A DNA stretch of 64,000 nt from JAUIET01 sp964352475 (GTDB lineage Bacteria > Pseudomonadota > Gammaproteobacteria > Pseudomonadales > JAUIET01): the NCBI GenBank assembly GCA_964352475.1, contig CAYGSL010000002.1, positions 111,339-175,338 of the forward strand. Reading direction: 5' to 3'. Shown piece by piece: positions 45,420 through 54,508 of this stretch (its first letter is position 1; every line of letters starts with the position of its first letter). The notes beneath the pieces are model-generated. The model made no database searches and was not told the origin of the DNA. It saw only the letters and a list, made by a program, of their open reading frames with translations. The position numbers were made by a program, and so were the translations under genes.

Positions 45420-47636
45420 TTAAAAAGAGAGTGTCAGCGAGATACCGACGCGGCGTGCAGACTCGCGCGCATAAAAAGACAAATAGCCACCCGCATCAAC
45501 CGGGTTGTCGAAATGCGCCAGGGCAAAGCTCTTATTGAATACATTATCGGCATAAATTCGTATTCGAGTAAACGGCCTGGCAAGCGAGACGCCGAGATTC
45601 CAAACGCCAAACGCGCCTTCTTCGCGCAAGGCATCGTTGTTGAAAGCCGTTTGCATAGAGGATTGCCAACGAAACAGAGAATCCAGGGCAAGTTCAAAGC
45701 CAGCGGGTTTTAAATCGAATGTATATCTTGCCATCACATTAAGCTTCACATCCGGCGCAAAAGGCAGCGCTTCACCACGCAGATCACGCAATCCATTCGG
45801 GCATTCGCCGCGCTGCACTTCACCATTGCCGCACAATACACCTTGCACATCGCCTATGCGTGCTTTGGTCCAATCAACAGCGGCTCGAACAAGCCAATTC
45901 TGGTACGCCCAGTCAGCCTCCAGTTCAATACCATACGACTGAATATCCCCAGAATTAATCAACAATAATTTAGTACTGCCTGGTTCCTGGATTTGCGCCT
46001 GGTAGTTATCAAACTCGGTATGAAACGCTGTGGCGCCAAGCATTAGTTGCTGTCGTGCAAATAAGCGTTTATACGAAATTTCCCAGGATTCACCCCGTTC
46101 TTTGCCTACCGCGTCCAGCTCATCGGCATCCATATCAAAGATCACATTGTAAGCGGGCGCTTTGTGACTTCGCGACCAGCGCAAATAACTTGAATAACTA
46201 CCCTCAGGTCGATAATGCAAAGCGGCCTCAGCATCCAGCGCGGTAGCGTCGTTTGAGTCACTGACATCGCTGAGTGCAGCAAGATTCTGCAAAGCAAACG
46301 CGTCTCGATCGGCGGTAAAACTGATGCGGGTATCCGTATGGCGTAAACCGCTTTCCAAGCTCAGATCATCAGATAGCTCGAACGTGCCATGAGCGAATAC
46401 GGCCAGTTTGCGTTGTGAGATGTCTGCCTGAAAGTTTGCCGGGGCGAGATTCAGAAATGCTCTGTCGTATTCTCTTGTGCGATCTTGCTGCTCGTAATAG
46501 GCGCCAAGCTGATAGTTAAAGGCCATGTCCCTGTTTGAGCTGTAGCGAAGCTCTTGCGAGAACTGTTCATGAGTGTCGTCGCCCGCACTGATTGGAATAA
46601 GGTCAATCGGCAGAAAATCGAAGTCTTGCGATTCACGCTCGGAATACTTTGAGGCCGCGGTAACACTGTGCAGGATAGCTTCACTCTCAAACCTCTTCTC
46701 GATCGCCAGTCTCACGCTGCTAGCGCGTGAATTGGCGAGAAACGCCGTATTAGTGTTAGACACACGGTTTTCCTCGCTGGCGATAACCGGCCGTAAAATA
46801 GCACCTATCTGCGCACTGCTTACTGATGTTACAACCGGTGCGCAACAGTTTGCTTCGGCATTGTTGTGACTCACGTCCAGCGCCACTGAAAGCGACTCTG
46901 ATGCTGCCCAGTCAAACTTGCTAATCAGTGATGATTGCCTGCTGCCGTTGAGCGTTCGCTGGTTAAACGCATTACTAATAAAGCCTTCTGAATCGCTACT
47001 GAACAATCCGAATCGCACCCCGGTACTGTCTGATATTGGGCCACCAAAAAAGGCGCTGCCTTCCAGTGCATCACTGTTAAAAGCGTTAACCGCGCTGGCA
47101 TTCAGCTGCACTCGCCCCTGCCATTGATCGCCAGCGCGTGTGCTAAGCAGATTAATAACACCGGCTGCCGCATTGCGTCCAAAACGTGTCACTTGCGGAC
47201 CACGCCATATCTCTACCCGATCAATGTCCAGCACCGGCATCATGCTTTGCGCTGCGCCGCCGTGTGACACGCCGTCTGTGGTGGTAATCACAGATGGCTC
47301 TATTCCTGCGCTAAAAATAAGAGTGCCCAAACCGCGAATGAGAAAGGCGGATTGGCGGTTGCTGAAACTCTGCAGTGCTGTCAGTGACGGGGCGAGTTTA
47401 ACCAGCTCGCTGCTGTGAGAGATGTTTGCCTGGGCAAGAAGCTCAGCATCAAGTACGCTGAGCGCGCTGCTTACGTTGAGCTGCTCAAGCGCAATAGCTT
47501 CCGAGGTAACAAGCAGTTCTTCCGTGTTAAGCTCCTCGGCACTGGCACTCTGCGCAATACACAGTGCCAGTGACAGCGTGAGCAGACGATTATGGATACT
47601 CCGACTCTTCGTCGCCTTCGTCCGAGTCTTCTTCAT
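45420..47636 (-). CDS. TonB-dependent receptor
   Basis: This is a 738-residue outer-membrane receptor. The signal peptide is long and basic (MKKTRTKATKSRS, ending AQSASA). A TonB-box-like EELLVTS follows. The plug domain has SAFLIRGLGTLIFSAGIEP and RVEIWRGPQVTRFGRNAAAGVINLLS. The barrel ends at aromatic Phe (LTLSF). The ligand is not known; the barrel lacks heme or siderophore signatures I can name. The ATG at 47636 lies inside the 3' end of the acidic-tail gene (47-bp overlap), so coupling is likely. Confidence 0.9.
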   Translation of the reverse strand: MKKTRTKATKSRSIHNRLLTLSLALCIAQSASAEELNTEELLVTSEAIALEQLNVSSALSVLDAELLAQANISHSSELVKLAPSLTALQSFSNRQSAFLIRGLGTLIFSAGIEPSVITTTDGVSHGGAAQSMMPVLDIDRVEIWRGPQVTRFGRNAAAGVINLLSTRAGDQWQGRVQLNASAVNAFNSDALEGSAFFGGPISDSTGVRFGLFSSDSEGFISNAFNQRTLNGSRQSSLISKFDWAASESLSVALDVSHNNAEANCCAPVVTSVSSAQIGAILRPVIASEENRVSNTNTAFLANSRASSVRLAIEKRFESEAILHSVTAASKYSERESQDFDFLPIDLIPISAGDDTHEQFSQELRYSSNRDMAFNYQLGAYYEQQDRTREYDRAFLNLAPANFQADISQRKLAVFAHGTFELSDDLSLESGLRHTDTRISFTADRDAFALQNLAALSDVSDSNDATALDAEAALHYRPEGSYSSYLRWSRSHKAPAYNVIFDMDADELDAVGKERGESWEISYKRLFARQQLMLGATAFHTEFDNYQAQIQEPGSTKLLLINSGDIQSYGIELEADWAYQNWLVRAAVDWTKARIGDVQGVLCGNGEVQRGECPNGLRDLRGEALPFAPDVKLNVMARYTFDLKPAGFELALDSLFRWQSSMQTAFNNDALREEGAFGVWNLGVSLARPFTRIRIYADNVFNKSFALAHFDNPVDAGGYLSFYARESARRVGISLTLSF

Positions 47637-48153
47637 CCAACTCGCTGTCGTCCTCGTCCTCTTCGTTACCGACTCTGTCTTTTCCATCCCTGTCTTGTTC
47701 AAACCAGTTTCTATCTTCCAGGTCAACAGCTGCCAATACGTATCTTATTGGTCCCAGGGGCGCCATTACCGTGACATCGAGGTTACCCGATGCATTGGCT
47801 TTAAAGGTGGCGGTACCGAGTAGTGGCAAGTCGTTGCCACTGTATTCACCTGCTCCGGTTTTCACAATATCTTTTATTACCACCATATTGGGTTGTACCT
47901 GCAACACAAACAAGTGCAGCCAGCTGTCAACGGCGTAAGCCCGACCACGCTCAATACGAATGCGTTTATTAATCGATGTGATGTTCCAGACACCATCCAA
48001 AGGCATGGCTTCTGAAGTGGGCGGTACGGTATGCGACAAAGGCAAAAACGCTGGTATTTGTGGAATACCGGTTTGAGCGTACGCAAAGCTACTACTCATT
48101 AAGGCGAGCAAAAATGCGATAATGGTTTTGAAGTTTCTGAGTTGGGTGGCCAT
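47590..48153 (-). CDS. Secreted protein with highly acidic tail
   Basis: This is a 187-residue exported protein. The signal peptide ends near SSFAYA. The body has DGVWNITSINKRIRIERGRAYAVDSWLHLFVLQVQPN, a beta-rich part that I cannot assign. The last 33 residues are almost all Glu/Asp (NEEDEDDSELDEEDSDEGDEESE), possibly binding cations. GGAG precedes the ATG at 48153. It is first gene of an operon with the TonB receptor, and its acidic tail DNA overlaps the receptor start in another frame. A regulatory palindrome lies 63 bp upstream. Confidence 0.78.
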   Translation of the reverse strand: MATQLRNFKTIIAFLLALMSSSFAYAQTGIPQIPAFLPLSHTVPPTSEAMPLDGVWNITSINKRIRIERGRAYAVDSWLHLFVLQVQPNMVVIKDIVKTGAGEYSGNDLPLLGTATFKANASGNLDVTVMAPLGPIRYVLAAVDLEDRNWFEQDRDGKDRVGNEEDEDDSELDEEDSDEGDEESEYP

Positions 48154-48189
48154 TGTGTTCTCCAGGTCTTTTCTGTGATGCTGGGAACA

Positions 48190-48234
48190 AGTGTGAACTG
48201 AGGAGAATAAAAGCGTATGGGGTATGCACCCCAT
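48190..48234 (-). promoter_or_regulatory. Operator palindrome and promoter of acidic-protein/receptor operon
   Basis: ATGGGGTATGCACCCCAT at 48217-48234 is a 7-4-7 palindrome that matches the one before the crystallin-like gene. The -10-like CACACT at 48195-48190 has the same 20-base gap as in the other copy. The centre would lie near -42.5. Regulation by the adjacent LuxR-type response regulator is inferred from position and symmetry. Confidence 0.65.
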
Positions 48235-48277
48235 TTGCAGGGGGCCCTCAGTAGACCAGTATTGTTATGCGCGGAAA

Positions 48278-48955
48278 CTATTTATGGGAAACACGATGGC
48301 CATCATCAAGCAAGCCTTCACGCAAGGCCAGAGCTATCAGCTCTACGACCGAGTGCACACCCAGCTTGCTCATCATGCTAGTGCGATGTTTATCAACGGT
48401 TTTTGCGCTGACGCTCATGGCATCGGCAATTTCGCGGTTGCTTTTCCCGGCGACCACCATATTCAGTGTTTGTCGCTCGCGCGGCGTCAGCGAGCCAAGC
48501 GCACTTTGTGTTTCAAGAATGCGACTAAAGCGAGGCGAAACATACGTGGAGCCATCAAGGATAATGGGCAGTTTATCCAGCAACTCTTCAATAGGATCTG
48601 CTTTGGAGAACAAACCGCGCACGCCGTCTTCGACCAGGCCCAGCAGCAAGCCGGCTGTTTCCACACCCGTGAATACGACCGTATTTGTGTCTGCACTCCA
48701 ACGCCGGATATCATTCACAATCTGCGCACCCGAGGCCAATGGCATAGCAACGTCAAGCAGCAGCAAGTCGGGTTTGTGTTGCTTAACAGCCGCAACTGCT
48801 TCAAAGCCATTTTCCGCATGCGCCAACACGCGCAAGCCTTTAACAGCAACCCGTCCAGGACGGCTGAGGGCGTCGTCAAGCGCGTTTCGAATAATGGCGT
48901 GATCGTCGGCAATAACAACTGTTTTATCGCCGTGAATCAATGAATGTGCGCCCAA
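48278..48955 (-). CDS. LuxR/NarL-type response regulator
   Basis: This is a response regulator of 225 residues. The receiver domain (about 10-125) has the acidic pair in VVIADDHAII, the phospho-acceptor Asp in LLLLDVAMPL and the Lys in LFSKADP. The C-terminal LuxR helix-turn-helix is LTPRERQTLNMVVAGKSNREIADAMSVSAKTVDKH. I chose the TTG at 48955 with AAAGAGG before it; a GTG at 48994 would run into the divergent kinase gene. It pairs with that kinase and lies just upstream of the acidic-protein operon on the same strand. Confidence 0.9.
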   Translation of the reverse strand: MGAHSLIHGDKTVVIADDHAIIRNALDDALSRPGRVAVKGLRVLAHAENGFEAVAAVKQHKPDLLLLDVAMPLASGAQIVNDIRRWSADTNTVVFTGVETAGLLLGLVEDGVRGLFSKADPIEELLDKLPIILDGSTYVSPRFSRILETQSALGSLTPRERQTLNMVVAGKSNREIADAMSVSAKTVDKHRTSMMSKLGVHSVVELIALALREGLLDDGHRVSHK

Positions 48956-48971
48956 CAGAAACCTCTTTGCT

Positions 48972-50531
48972 ATGAGTAAGTTCGCTGCTACCACCTTTGG
49001 AATTCTTGTATTGGTGTCGTTGTCAGCCAGCGCAGCACAGACTATATCGTATTACGAACAGCAACTGCAAAGTGTAGCGATTACCGCCATATTTTATGCA
49101 AGTTCTATCGTGTTGTTGCTGGTGTTTGCGCTATTCAATGTGGCGTCACGAAATGGCTTTGGTCTGTGGTATACGCTGCAGTTTATGCTGGGCTTGTTTC
49201 TGGTGGCCTGCGTCGACGGTACCGCTTCACGGTTGCTGTGGCCGGGTAATCCAGAGCTTGCGAACTGGATACCGCTGACCACCTTACTGGCGTTAAATGG
49301 CAACGGCTTGTTATTAGCGGTTGCCGCCTCTGAGGGTCAGCCACCGGTTCTAATGAAAAAGCTCAGTGGTGTTTTTCAGATAATGGGCATTATCAGTTTT
49401 GTCTGTATTGCGCTGATCCCTGTTGTGCCGATTATTTTGCTCGCGCTAATTGCCAATATCTTGTTTATACCGATGGTGTTATCACAGTTATTATCCGCTA
49501 TGAGCTGGCGGCCAAGTGGCCAGCATCCTGGCGAGCGTCAGTTCGCCTACGCCGGCCGGTTTTCTCGAATCACAGGCTTGCTGTTTATGCTAGCCGTGTT
49601 GGTTATATGTGCCGTGGCCTGGCATCAAATGAGCAAGGATACGTTTTCCTACGCGGAACTAAGCTATACCGCGGTACGGCTGGTGTACGCGCTATTGTCA
49701 TTCAGCCTGGTTGCCACGTACATGGCGCATATTATTGGTATACGAAAAGATCATGAGGAAGCATTGCAACGTGAATTGCAAACGGCACGTAGAGCCGCTC
49801 TTATCAGTGAAGAGAAATTGCAGGCCGAACGCGAATTTACGCGCATGCGCGAACTGGCAGCGCAACGTCGTGCCAGGTTGTCTGAAGCCAGCCATGATAT
49901 TCGCCAACCGCTTGTGTCGCTTAGACTCACGCTGGACAAGCTAAAGCACGCGGTTGATCTGGACGACGACATTGAGTATCAGCAGGCATTGAGCTACATA
50001 GACCGTCTTGCTGATAGCTTTGCGTCTACCGATTCAGACTCTGACAATGCGCCGATTGAGGCAAGTGCATCGGATTCGCAGAGCGAAGTAATGCCTTTGA
50101 ATCTGCTACTGCAAACAATGACGCAAATGTTTGCAGAAGAGGCCAAGAGTAAAGACATACAGCTGCGTACCGTACCCACGTCAATGCAAGCCCTGGTTAA
50201 TCCGGTTGCTGTGATGCGAATTACGTCGAATATGGTATCGAATGCCATTGAGCATTCCGGCTCGCAACGAATCCTGATTGCGTGCCGCCGCGATGGCAAC
50301 AGGGTTCGTATTGAAGTGTGTGATCAGGGTAGCGGCGTTAGTGCCGAACAATTTGAACAACTGAAACTGCGCGGTGTGAAGGGTGACGACTCTACCGGTC
50401 AGGGGATTGGCCTGACCAGCTGCTTTGAGCTAGCGGAACAAAACCACTATCCGTTTGGTGTAAGACGTTCACCATTGATCGCAAGCTGCTTTTTTCTGAG
50501 TGTGCCGCGACACCCAGGCAAACCGCACTAA
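48972..50531 (+). CDS. Membrane sensor histidine kinase
   Basis: This is a 519-residue kinase. After a signal-peptide-like segment (1-22) come about seven hydrophobic segments (35-265) resembling a 7TMR-type input. A coiled coil follows (265-310). The H-box is ASHDIRQPLVSLRLTL near residue 315, the N-box NMVSNAIEHS near 418 and G-box parts are DQGSGVS and TGQGIGLTSC. HDxRQPL H-boxes often pair with LuxR-type regulators. Its start is 16 bp from the divergent regulator start. The signal is unknown. Confidence 0.88.
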   Translation: MSKFAATTFGILVLVSLSASAAQTISYYEQQLQSVAITAIFYASSIVLLLVFALFNVASRNGFGLWYTLQFMLGLFLVACVDGTASRLLWPGNPELANWIPLTTLLALNGNGLLLAVAASEGQPPVLMKKLSGVFQIMGIISFVCIALIPVVPIILLALIANILFIPMVLSQLLSAMSWRPSGQHPGERQFAYAGRFSRITGLLFMLAVLVICAVAWHQMSKDTFSYAELSYTAVRLVYALLSFSLVATYMAHIIGIRKDHEEALQRELQTARRAALISEEKLQAEREFTRMRELAAQRRARLSEASHDIRQPLVSLRLTLDKLKHAVDLDDDIEYQQALSYIDRLADSFASTDSDSDNAPIEASASDSQSEVMPLNLLLQTMTQMFAEEAKSKDIQLRTVPTSMQALVNPVAVMRITSNMVSNAIEHSGSQRILIACRRDGNRVRIEVCDQGSGVSAEQFEQLKLRGVKGDDSTGQGIGLTSCFELAEQNHYPFGVRRSPLIASCFFLSVPRHPGKPH

Positions 50532-51496
50532 AGCTCGGCGATGACAGTCGGTTTTTTATTCCGAAGCATTTCGGCAATTTCAGGCAACAAAGTACGTGCT
50601 CTTTTATGCCCTTGCTCAGCCGCTTTTAACAGCCAGCGATACGCTTCCTGCACATCTTTTTTACCACCGGTGCCGCGCGCGCGACACACACCAATATTAT
50701 ACTGAGCCTTAATATGGCCAAAGTTTGCAGCCTGCTCAAAGTAAGTGACCGCCAGGCGATGATTAATGGCCACACCGTCGCCTTTCATGTAACGCACCGC
50801 TCGAGCGTATTTTTGCTCGGCAGTAGCAGGCACGGCTTGTTTGGGCGCGTTCGGCTTGGTCAGTGACAAGCCTCGTTCAATACGCTTGGCCATATCCATA
50901 CTGGCTTCAATGTGGCGCATGCGGGATATTCGCTCTGGGTCAGGCGTAGGCAGCTGAATCAGGTTGTTGCGGGCATTCCTGGATTTTACGAATTGTGTTT
51001 CCTTGTTCGCCCTGGTCAGTGCTACATCTTTCTCTTTGATTTCCTGCGCAGCCTCCACCAGTTTTGCTTGCAGGGAAACGAGCTGTGCTTTGTCAGCACT
51101 GTGCGCTTTCACTAGTTGCTCCAGCACGTCAATTCTCGCTAAGTCCTTTTCTCGTCTTGCGTTCTGAATGCGCAAGGCCCTGCGGGCGGCGGCCAGCTTT
51201 TTTGTGGCATTTTGCAAGCGACTGCGCAGAATTTTATTTTGTATCTGTGCGTTTTGCCCGGGCGGATTAAATCTGGGTGTAGATGCTGTTTTGGTCTTCG
51301 CGGCTTTCGCATCAACAACAAACATATCGATCATGCAGGACCGGCAAAAAAAGCGAAGCTTTACCTTGTGTCTTTTATCCAGGTGGGACGGTTCCGAGCG
51401 CAGAATTCTCTCGGAATTGCAAAATGCACAGCGCTTGGGAATGTAGTCAATCGTGACTGACGAGGGCTTGTTGGCAATACGTTCCAGGAATTTCAT
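50528..51496 (-). CDS. Zinc-ribbon, coiled-coil, Sel1-repeat protein
   Basis: This is a 322-residue cytosolic protein. The N-terminus has two CxxC pairs (CAFCNS near 23 and CRSCM near 53), a likely zinc ribbon. A long coiled coil spans about 90-170. At least two Sel1 repeats follow in the last 100 residues (AVTYFEQAANFGHIKAQYNIGV; AYRWLLKAAEQGHKRARTLL). The combination suggests a scaffold for protein or nucleic acid partners. No named family. The ATG at 51496 is preferred to a TTG at 51511. It overlaps the kinase end by 4 bp. Confidence 0.78.
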   Translation of the reverse strand: MKFLERIANKPSSVTIDYIPKRCAFCNSERILRSEPSHLDKRHKVKLRFFCRSCMIDMFVVDAKAAKTKTASTPRFNPPGQNAQIQNKILRSRLQNATKKLAAARRALRIQNARREKDLARIDVLEQLVKAHSADKAQLVSLQAKLVEAAQEIKEKDVALTRANKETQFVKSRNARNNLIQLPTPDPERISRMRHIEASMDMAKRIERGLSLTKPNAPKQAVPATAEQKYARAVRYMKGDGVAINHRLAVTYFEQAANFGHIKAQYNIGVCRARGTGGKKDVQEAYRWLLKAAEQGHKRARTLLPEIAEMLRNKKPTVIAEL

Positions 51497-51613
51497 GCAT
51501 GTGTCCGTCAAGCGCGAGGCTTTGCCGACCTTATGGGTACAACTGATGGTAAATCAATCAGAACCAATAGTACATATATTGAGCAACTTAAGCAGTCACT
51601 CCGGGCCAATGGC

Positions 51614-51952
51614 TCAGTCAGGCAGACCTTTCGGCGGACTGGTGCGAACGCTAAGACGATTTACACCGTCGCCGGGTTGGCCCACCATTTCGTCATAGGC
51701 GCTCTGATGCACAAGCCGGTACTCGCCGACATCGCAGCCCAGTAGCAACTGCTTCAGTGCTTCGGCGTTGCCGCGCCGAATACTGGCGCCGTGGTCCAGA
51801 ACCAGGTATTCGCTGTTACCGATAAACACCCGCATCGTGTACAAGGACGGTGTGATCGACAATATCTCAACTTTGTCGATATACCGTTGTTGCTTCAAGC
51901 TGTTCAGTCGAATCGACTTCACCAATCCACCCAGTGCATTGTCATCTGTCAT
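51614..51952 (-). CDS. DUF6482-like protein
   Basis: This is a 112-residue cytosolic protein. IDKVEILSITPSLYTMRVFIGNSEYLVLDHG and LVHQSAYDEMVGQ fit the DUF6482 pattern of gammaproteobacteria (from memory). Function unknown. The ATG at 51952 matches the family length. It diverges from the TspO-like gene across 89 bp. Confidence 0.7.
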   Translation of the reverse strand: MTDDNALGGLVKSIRLNSLKQQRYIDKVEILSITPSLYTMRVFIGNSEYLVLDHGASIRRGNAEALKQLLLGCDVGEYRLVHQSAYDEMVGQPGDGVNRLSVRTSPPKGLPD

Positions 51953-52041
51953 AAACTCGGTAACTTGTACTATTACGCACGCTTGTTGCACGCGGATCAA
52001 GCCCTGCTGATCCGCTCAGTGAATAGACACGGTTTAAAACG

Positions 52042-52812
52042 ATGAACAACGAACCATCAATAGCGCACCCGCGCAGCATGTTTGACTGGCTTGGCAACGT
52101 ATTTGCGCTGCTGCTAACGGTCGCGGTGAACGCGCTTGCGAACATTTTGCCGCTGGCGGGTCTGACAACCGGTGAGGTGTCGGCGCTTTATCCATCCTTG
52201 TTTACCCCGGCCGGCTACACCTTCGCGATCTGGTCATTGATTTACCTCGCCTTAACAGCGTTTGTTGTTTACCAGGCGATACCGTCGCAGCGCAGCAATG
52301 CAAGGCTTGCAAGCATAAGCAACAGGTTCAAAGTAAGCTGCGCGGCAAACTGCGTGTGGATTGTGCTCTGGCACTATCAGTTGATTGCGCTAACCCTGCT
52401 AATGATGCTGCTGCTTTTGGCCAGTTTGGTCGTGATTTATCGACAATTAAACGCGTCATCAAAACCGGCCAGTGCGCGAGAGCGGTGGCTGGTGGAGGCG
52501 CCTTTCAGTCTCTATTTGGGCTGGATTAGCGTAGCAACCATTGCCAACATCAGCGCGGTTCAAACCGCACTGGCCCTGAATGATGCCGGATTGTCGGCCG
52601 TCGTATGGACGGTGCTGAAACTTGCTCTGGCTGGCTTGATCGCTGCGGTGGTTAGCAGGCGCTACCACGACGGGGTTTATGCATTGGTGTTTGTCTGGGC
52701 TGCTCTTGGTATTGCTACCGCCCAGGCGGCAAACACCGCGGTGCTTATTGCGTCTCTTGCTTTAGCCGCGTGCAGCCTGGTGTTGGCTATACACGCATTT
52801 CGGGCGTCCTAA
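52042..52812 (+). CDS. TspO/MBR-related membrane protein
   Basis: This is a 256-residue membrane protein with about six hydrophobic helices. FTPAGYTFAIWSLIYLAL and APFSLYLGWISVATIANIS are hallmarks of tryptophan-rich sensory protein/TspO-related proteins. Known family members bind porphyrins or cholesterol in eukaryotes. The role here is unknown. The ATG follows CGATGAAC with only a weak ribosome-binding site. It converges on the DUF2058 gene. Confidence 0.85.
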   Translation: MNNEPSIAHPRSMFDWLGNVFALLLTVAVNALANILPLAGLTTGEVSALYPSLFTPAGYTFAIWSLIYLALTAFVVYQAIPSQRSNARLASISNRFKVSCAANCVWIVLWHYQLIALTLLMMLLLLASLVVIYRQLNASSKPASARERWLVEAPFSLYLGWISVATIANISAVQTALALNDAGLSAVVWTVLKLALAGLIAAVVSRRYHDGVYALVFVWAALGIATAQAANTAVLIASLALAACSLVLAIHAFRAS

Positions 52813-52820
52813 ATCGGCTA

Positions 52821-53357
52821 CTACCACATTAAATCATCCGGTATTTGATAATCCGCATAGGGATCGTCTTCATCAATATCGGTTTTACCCGCTACGTTTT
52901 GCACCAGCACAACGCTGTCGTCACGCTGTTTGATCTTATCCGCCACTTTGGCAGGTACAAGCTCGTACTTGTCATTGTTTCGCACTATCGCAATAACGCC
53001 ATTGATAAGTTGCGTCTGCAGTAACTGGCTTACATACAATTTCTTGATTTTCTTACCGTGCGAAAACTGATACGCAATGTCGCCGTCTTTGCGCTCAATT
53101 CGGTTGCTGTCTATCAATTGCTTGATCTGTGCGGCAATGGCCTTTTGCTCGGCGGCAAGCTGGCGTTGACGATTTATTTCCTTGTCTTTGGCGGCGCGCT
53201 CGGCCTGGGTTTGTCTGGCCTGCTCTCTGGCTTCATTGGCCTGCACCTGGCCTTTGGGTATTTGCTTGGCTTGCTTGCGTTTTTGCTTCTCTATCTGCTT
53301 GGCTTTCTTTTCATCCACCAGTCCGGCGTTCAGAAGTTGGTCTTTTAATGAAGGCAT
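52821..53357 (-). CDS. DUF2058 family protein (YaiL-like)
   Basis: This is a 178-residue cytosolic protein. MPSLKDQLLNAGLVDEKKAKQIEKQKRKQAKQ, a long basic helix with many Lys, and IAYQFSHGKKIKKLYVSQLLQTQLINGVIAIVRNNDKYELVPA match DUF2058/YaiL. It may bind nucleic acid or ribosomes (inferred from the basic helix). It is divergent from the HAD hydrolase gene. Confidence 0.9.
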   Translation of the reverse strand: MPSLKDQLLNAGLVDEKKAKQIEKQKRKQAKQIPKGQVQANEAREQARQTQAERAAKDKEINRQRQLAAEQKAIAAQIKQLIDSNRIERKDGDIAYQFSHGKKIKKLYVSQLLQTQLINGVIAIVRNNDKYELVPAKVADKIKQRDDSVVLVQNVAGKTDIDEDDPYADYQIPDDLMW

Positions 53358-53443
53358 AGTTGTAAAATAGGTGTAAACGCTATGGGATAATCGTTGCGAC
53401 ATGCACCACACTATCACCTTTAAAAAATGACTCCAAGAGCCTT

Positions 53444-54043
53444 ATGCCGCTAAGCCACTGCAGCCACTGGATTTTCGACATGGATGGCACCTTAACCCTG
53501 CCGATGCATGATTTTGACGACATACGTGCGCAACTGGGTATCAGTGCCGGAGTGCCTATTCTCGAAGCCATAGAGGCGATGCCCGCAGACCGCGCCGCAG
53601 AGTTAAGCAGGCAACTGCATGATATTGAAATGGAAATAGCAGGGCAGGCCAAGGCGCAACCCGGTGCCAGAGATCTGTTGCAAGCGATGCAGCAACAGGG
53701 TCTTCAGCTGGGCATACTCACTCGAAACGGAAAAGACATAGCGCATGCCACCTTGGCCGCAGCCGGACTGGAGTTCTTTGCTGAGCCTCATATTATCGGC
53801 CGCGAATGTTGCGCGCCAAAGCCGTCGCCGGATGGTATATGCCATCTGCTCAAGCTATGGGGCGCAGAGCAACAGCAGGCGGCAATGGTGGGTGATTTTT
53901 TGTATGACATTGAAGCCGGACGCAAAGCCGGCGTGAACACAGTGCATTTTGATGAAACAGGCGCCTTTCGCTGGCCTGAGTTCGCAGATCACCGGGTTAC
54001 CCGCCTGGCAGACATTGCTGAACTCATTGGTTTGTCTCTGTAG
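53444..54043 (+). CDS. HAD family hydrolase
   Basis: This is a 199-residue haloacid dehalogenase-like phosphatase. Motif I is FDMDGTLT at residue 11, with the nucleophile Asp. Motif II is ILTRNGKD, motif III uses the Lys in CCAPKPSPDGI, and motif IV is MVGDFLYDIEAG. A small helical cap lies between I and II. Substrate not known. Confidence 0.9.
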   Translation: MPLSHCSHWIFDMDGTLTLPMHDFDDIRAQLGISAGVPILEAIEAMPADRAAELSRQLHDIEMEIAGQAKAQPGARDLLQAMQQQGLQLGILTRNGKDIAHATLAAAGLEFFAEPHIIGRECCAPKPSPDGICHLLKLWGAEQQQAAMVGDFLYDIEAGRKAGVNTVHFDETGAFRWPEFADHRVTRLADIAELIGLSL

Positions 54044-54167
54044 CGCTAACTTCAACACCTGCATTATGATGCGCGCTGAGCAAGCGCCCCGCGAGTTGGT
54101 GTGATCTATTCCGTAATGCCGGTCGTAGAGCACAGTACATTCCAAAAAAACTACGGGCCAATGCATT

Positions 54168-54482
54168 ATGAAACACTTCATTTTAAGCAGCTGGAACGCA
54201 TTAATGGACAATGAGCGAAATCCATTGCGTCATCTGGATTTAGCCTCGCAACACGTATTCATGCAAATCCTTGGCTGGATGTGGAGCATGGTGTTTAGCC
54301 TTTCTTACCTGTCAATTTACCAATTCGGTCTTACCTGGCTGCCGCACATGCTGATAATCGGCGGCGCGTTCTTCACGGTTGCCTTATTTAAAGAAGGCGA
54401 AAAGATGGCCTTGCAAGCGGCAGAGATAGCACCGTTAAGCCATGGTGCCAACTGCGTTTGGAATCTGGAAAAAGAAGCGTAG
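54168..54482 (+). CDS. Small membrane protein
   Basis: This is a 104-residue protein with two hydrophobic helices (about 32-52 and 58-74) joined by a short loop. It carries no motif I can name. The lipoprotein DUF3833 gene follows 26 bp downstream. The gene is short but the reading frame has good composition. Confidence 0.6.
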   Translation: MKHFILSSWNALMDNERNPLRHLDLASQHVFMQILGWMWSMVFSLSYLSIYQFGLTWLPHMLIIGGAFFTVALFKEGEKMALQAAEIAPLSHGANCVWNLEKEA

Positions 54483-54508
54483 TACTGTACCGCAGTAAGG
54501 ATTTCAAC

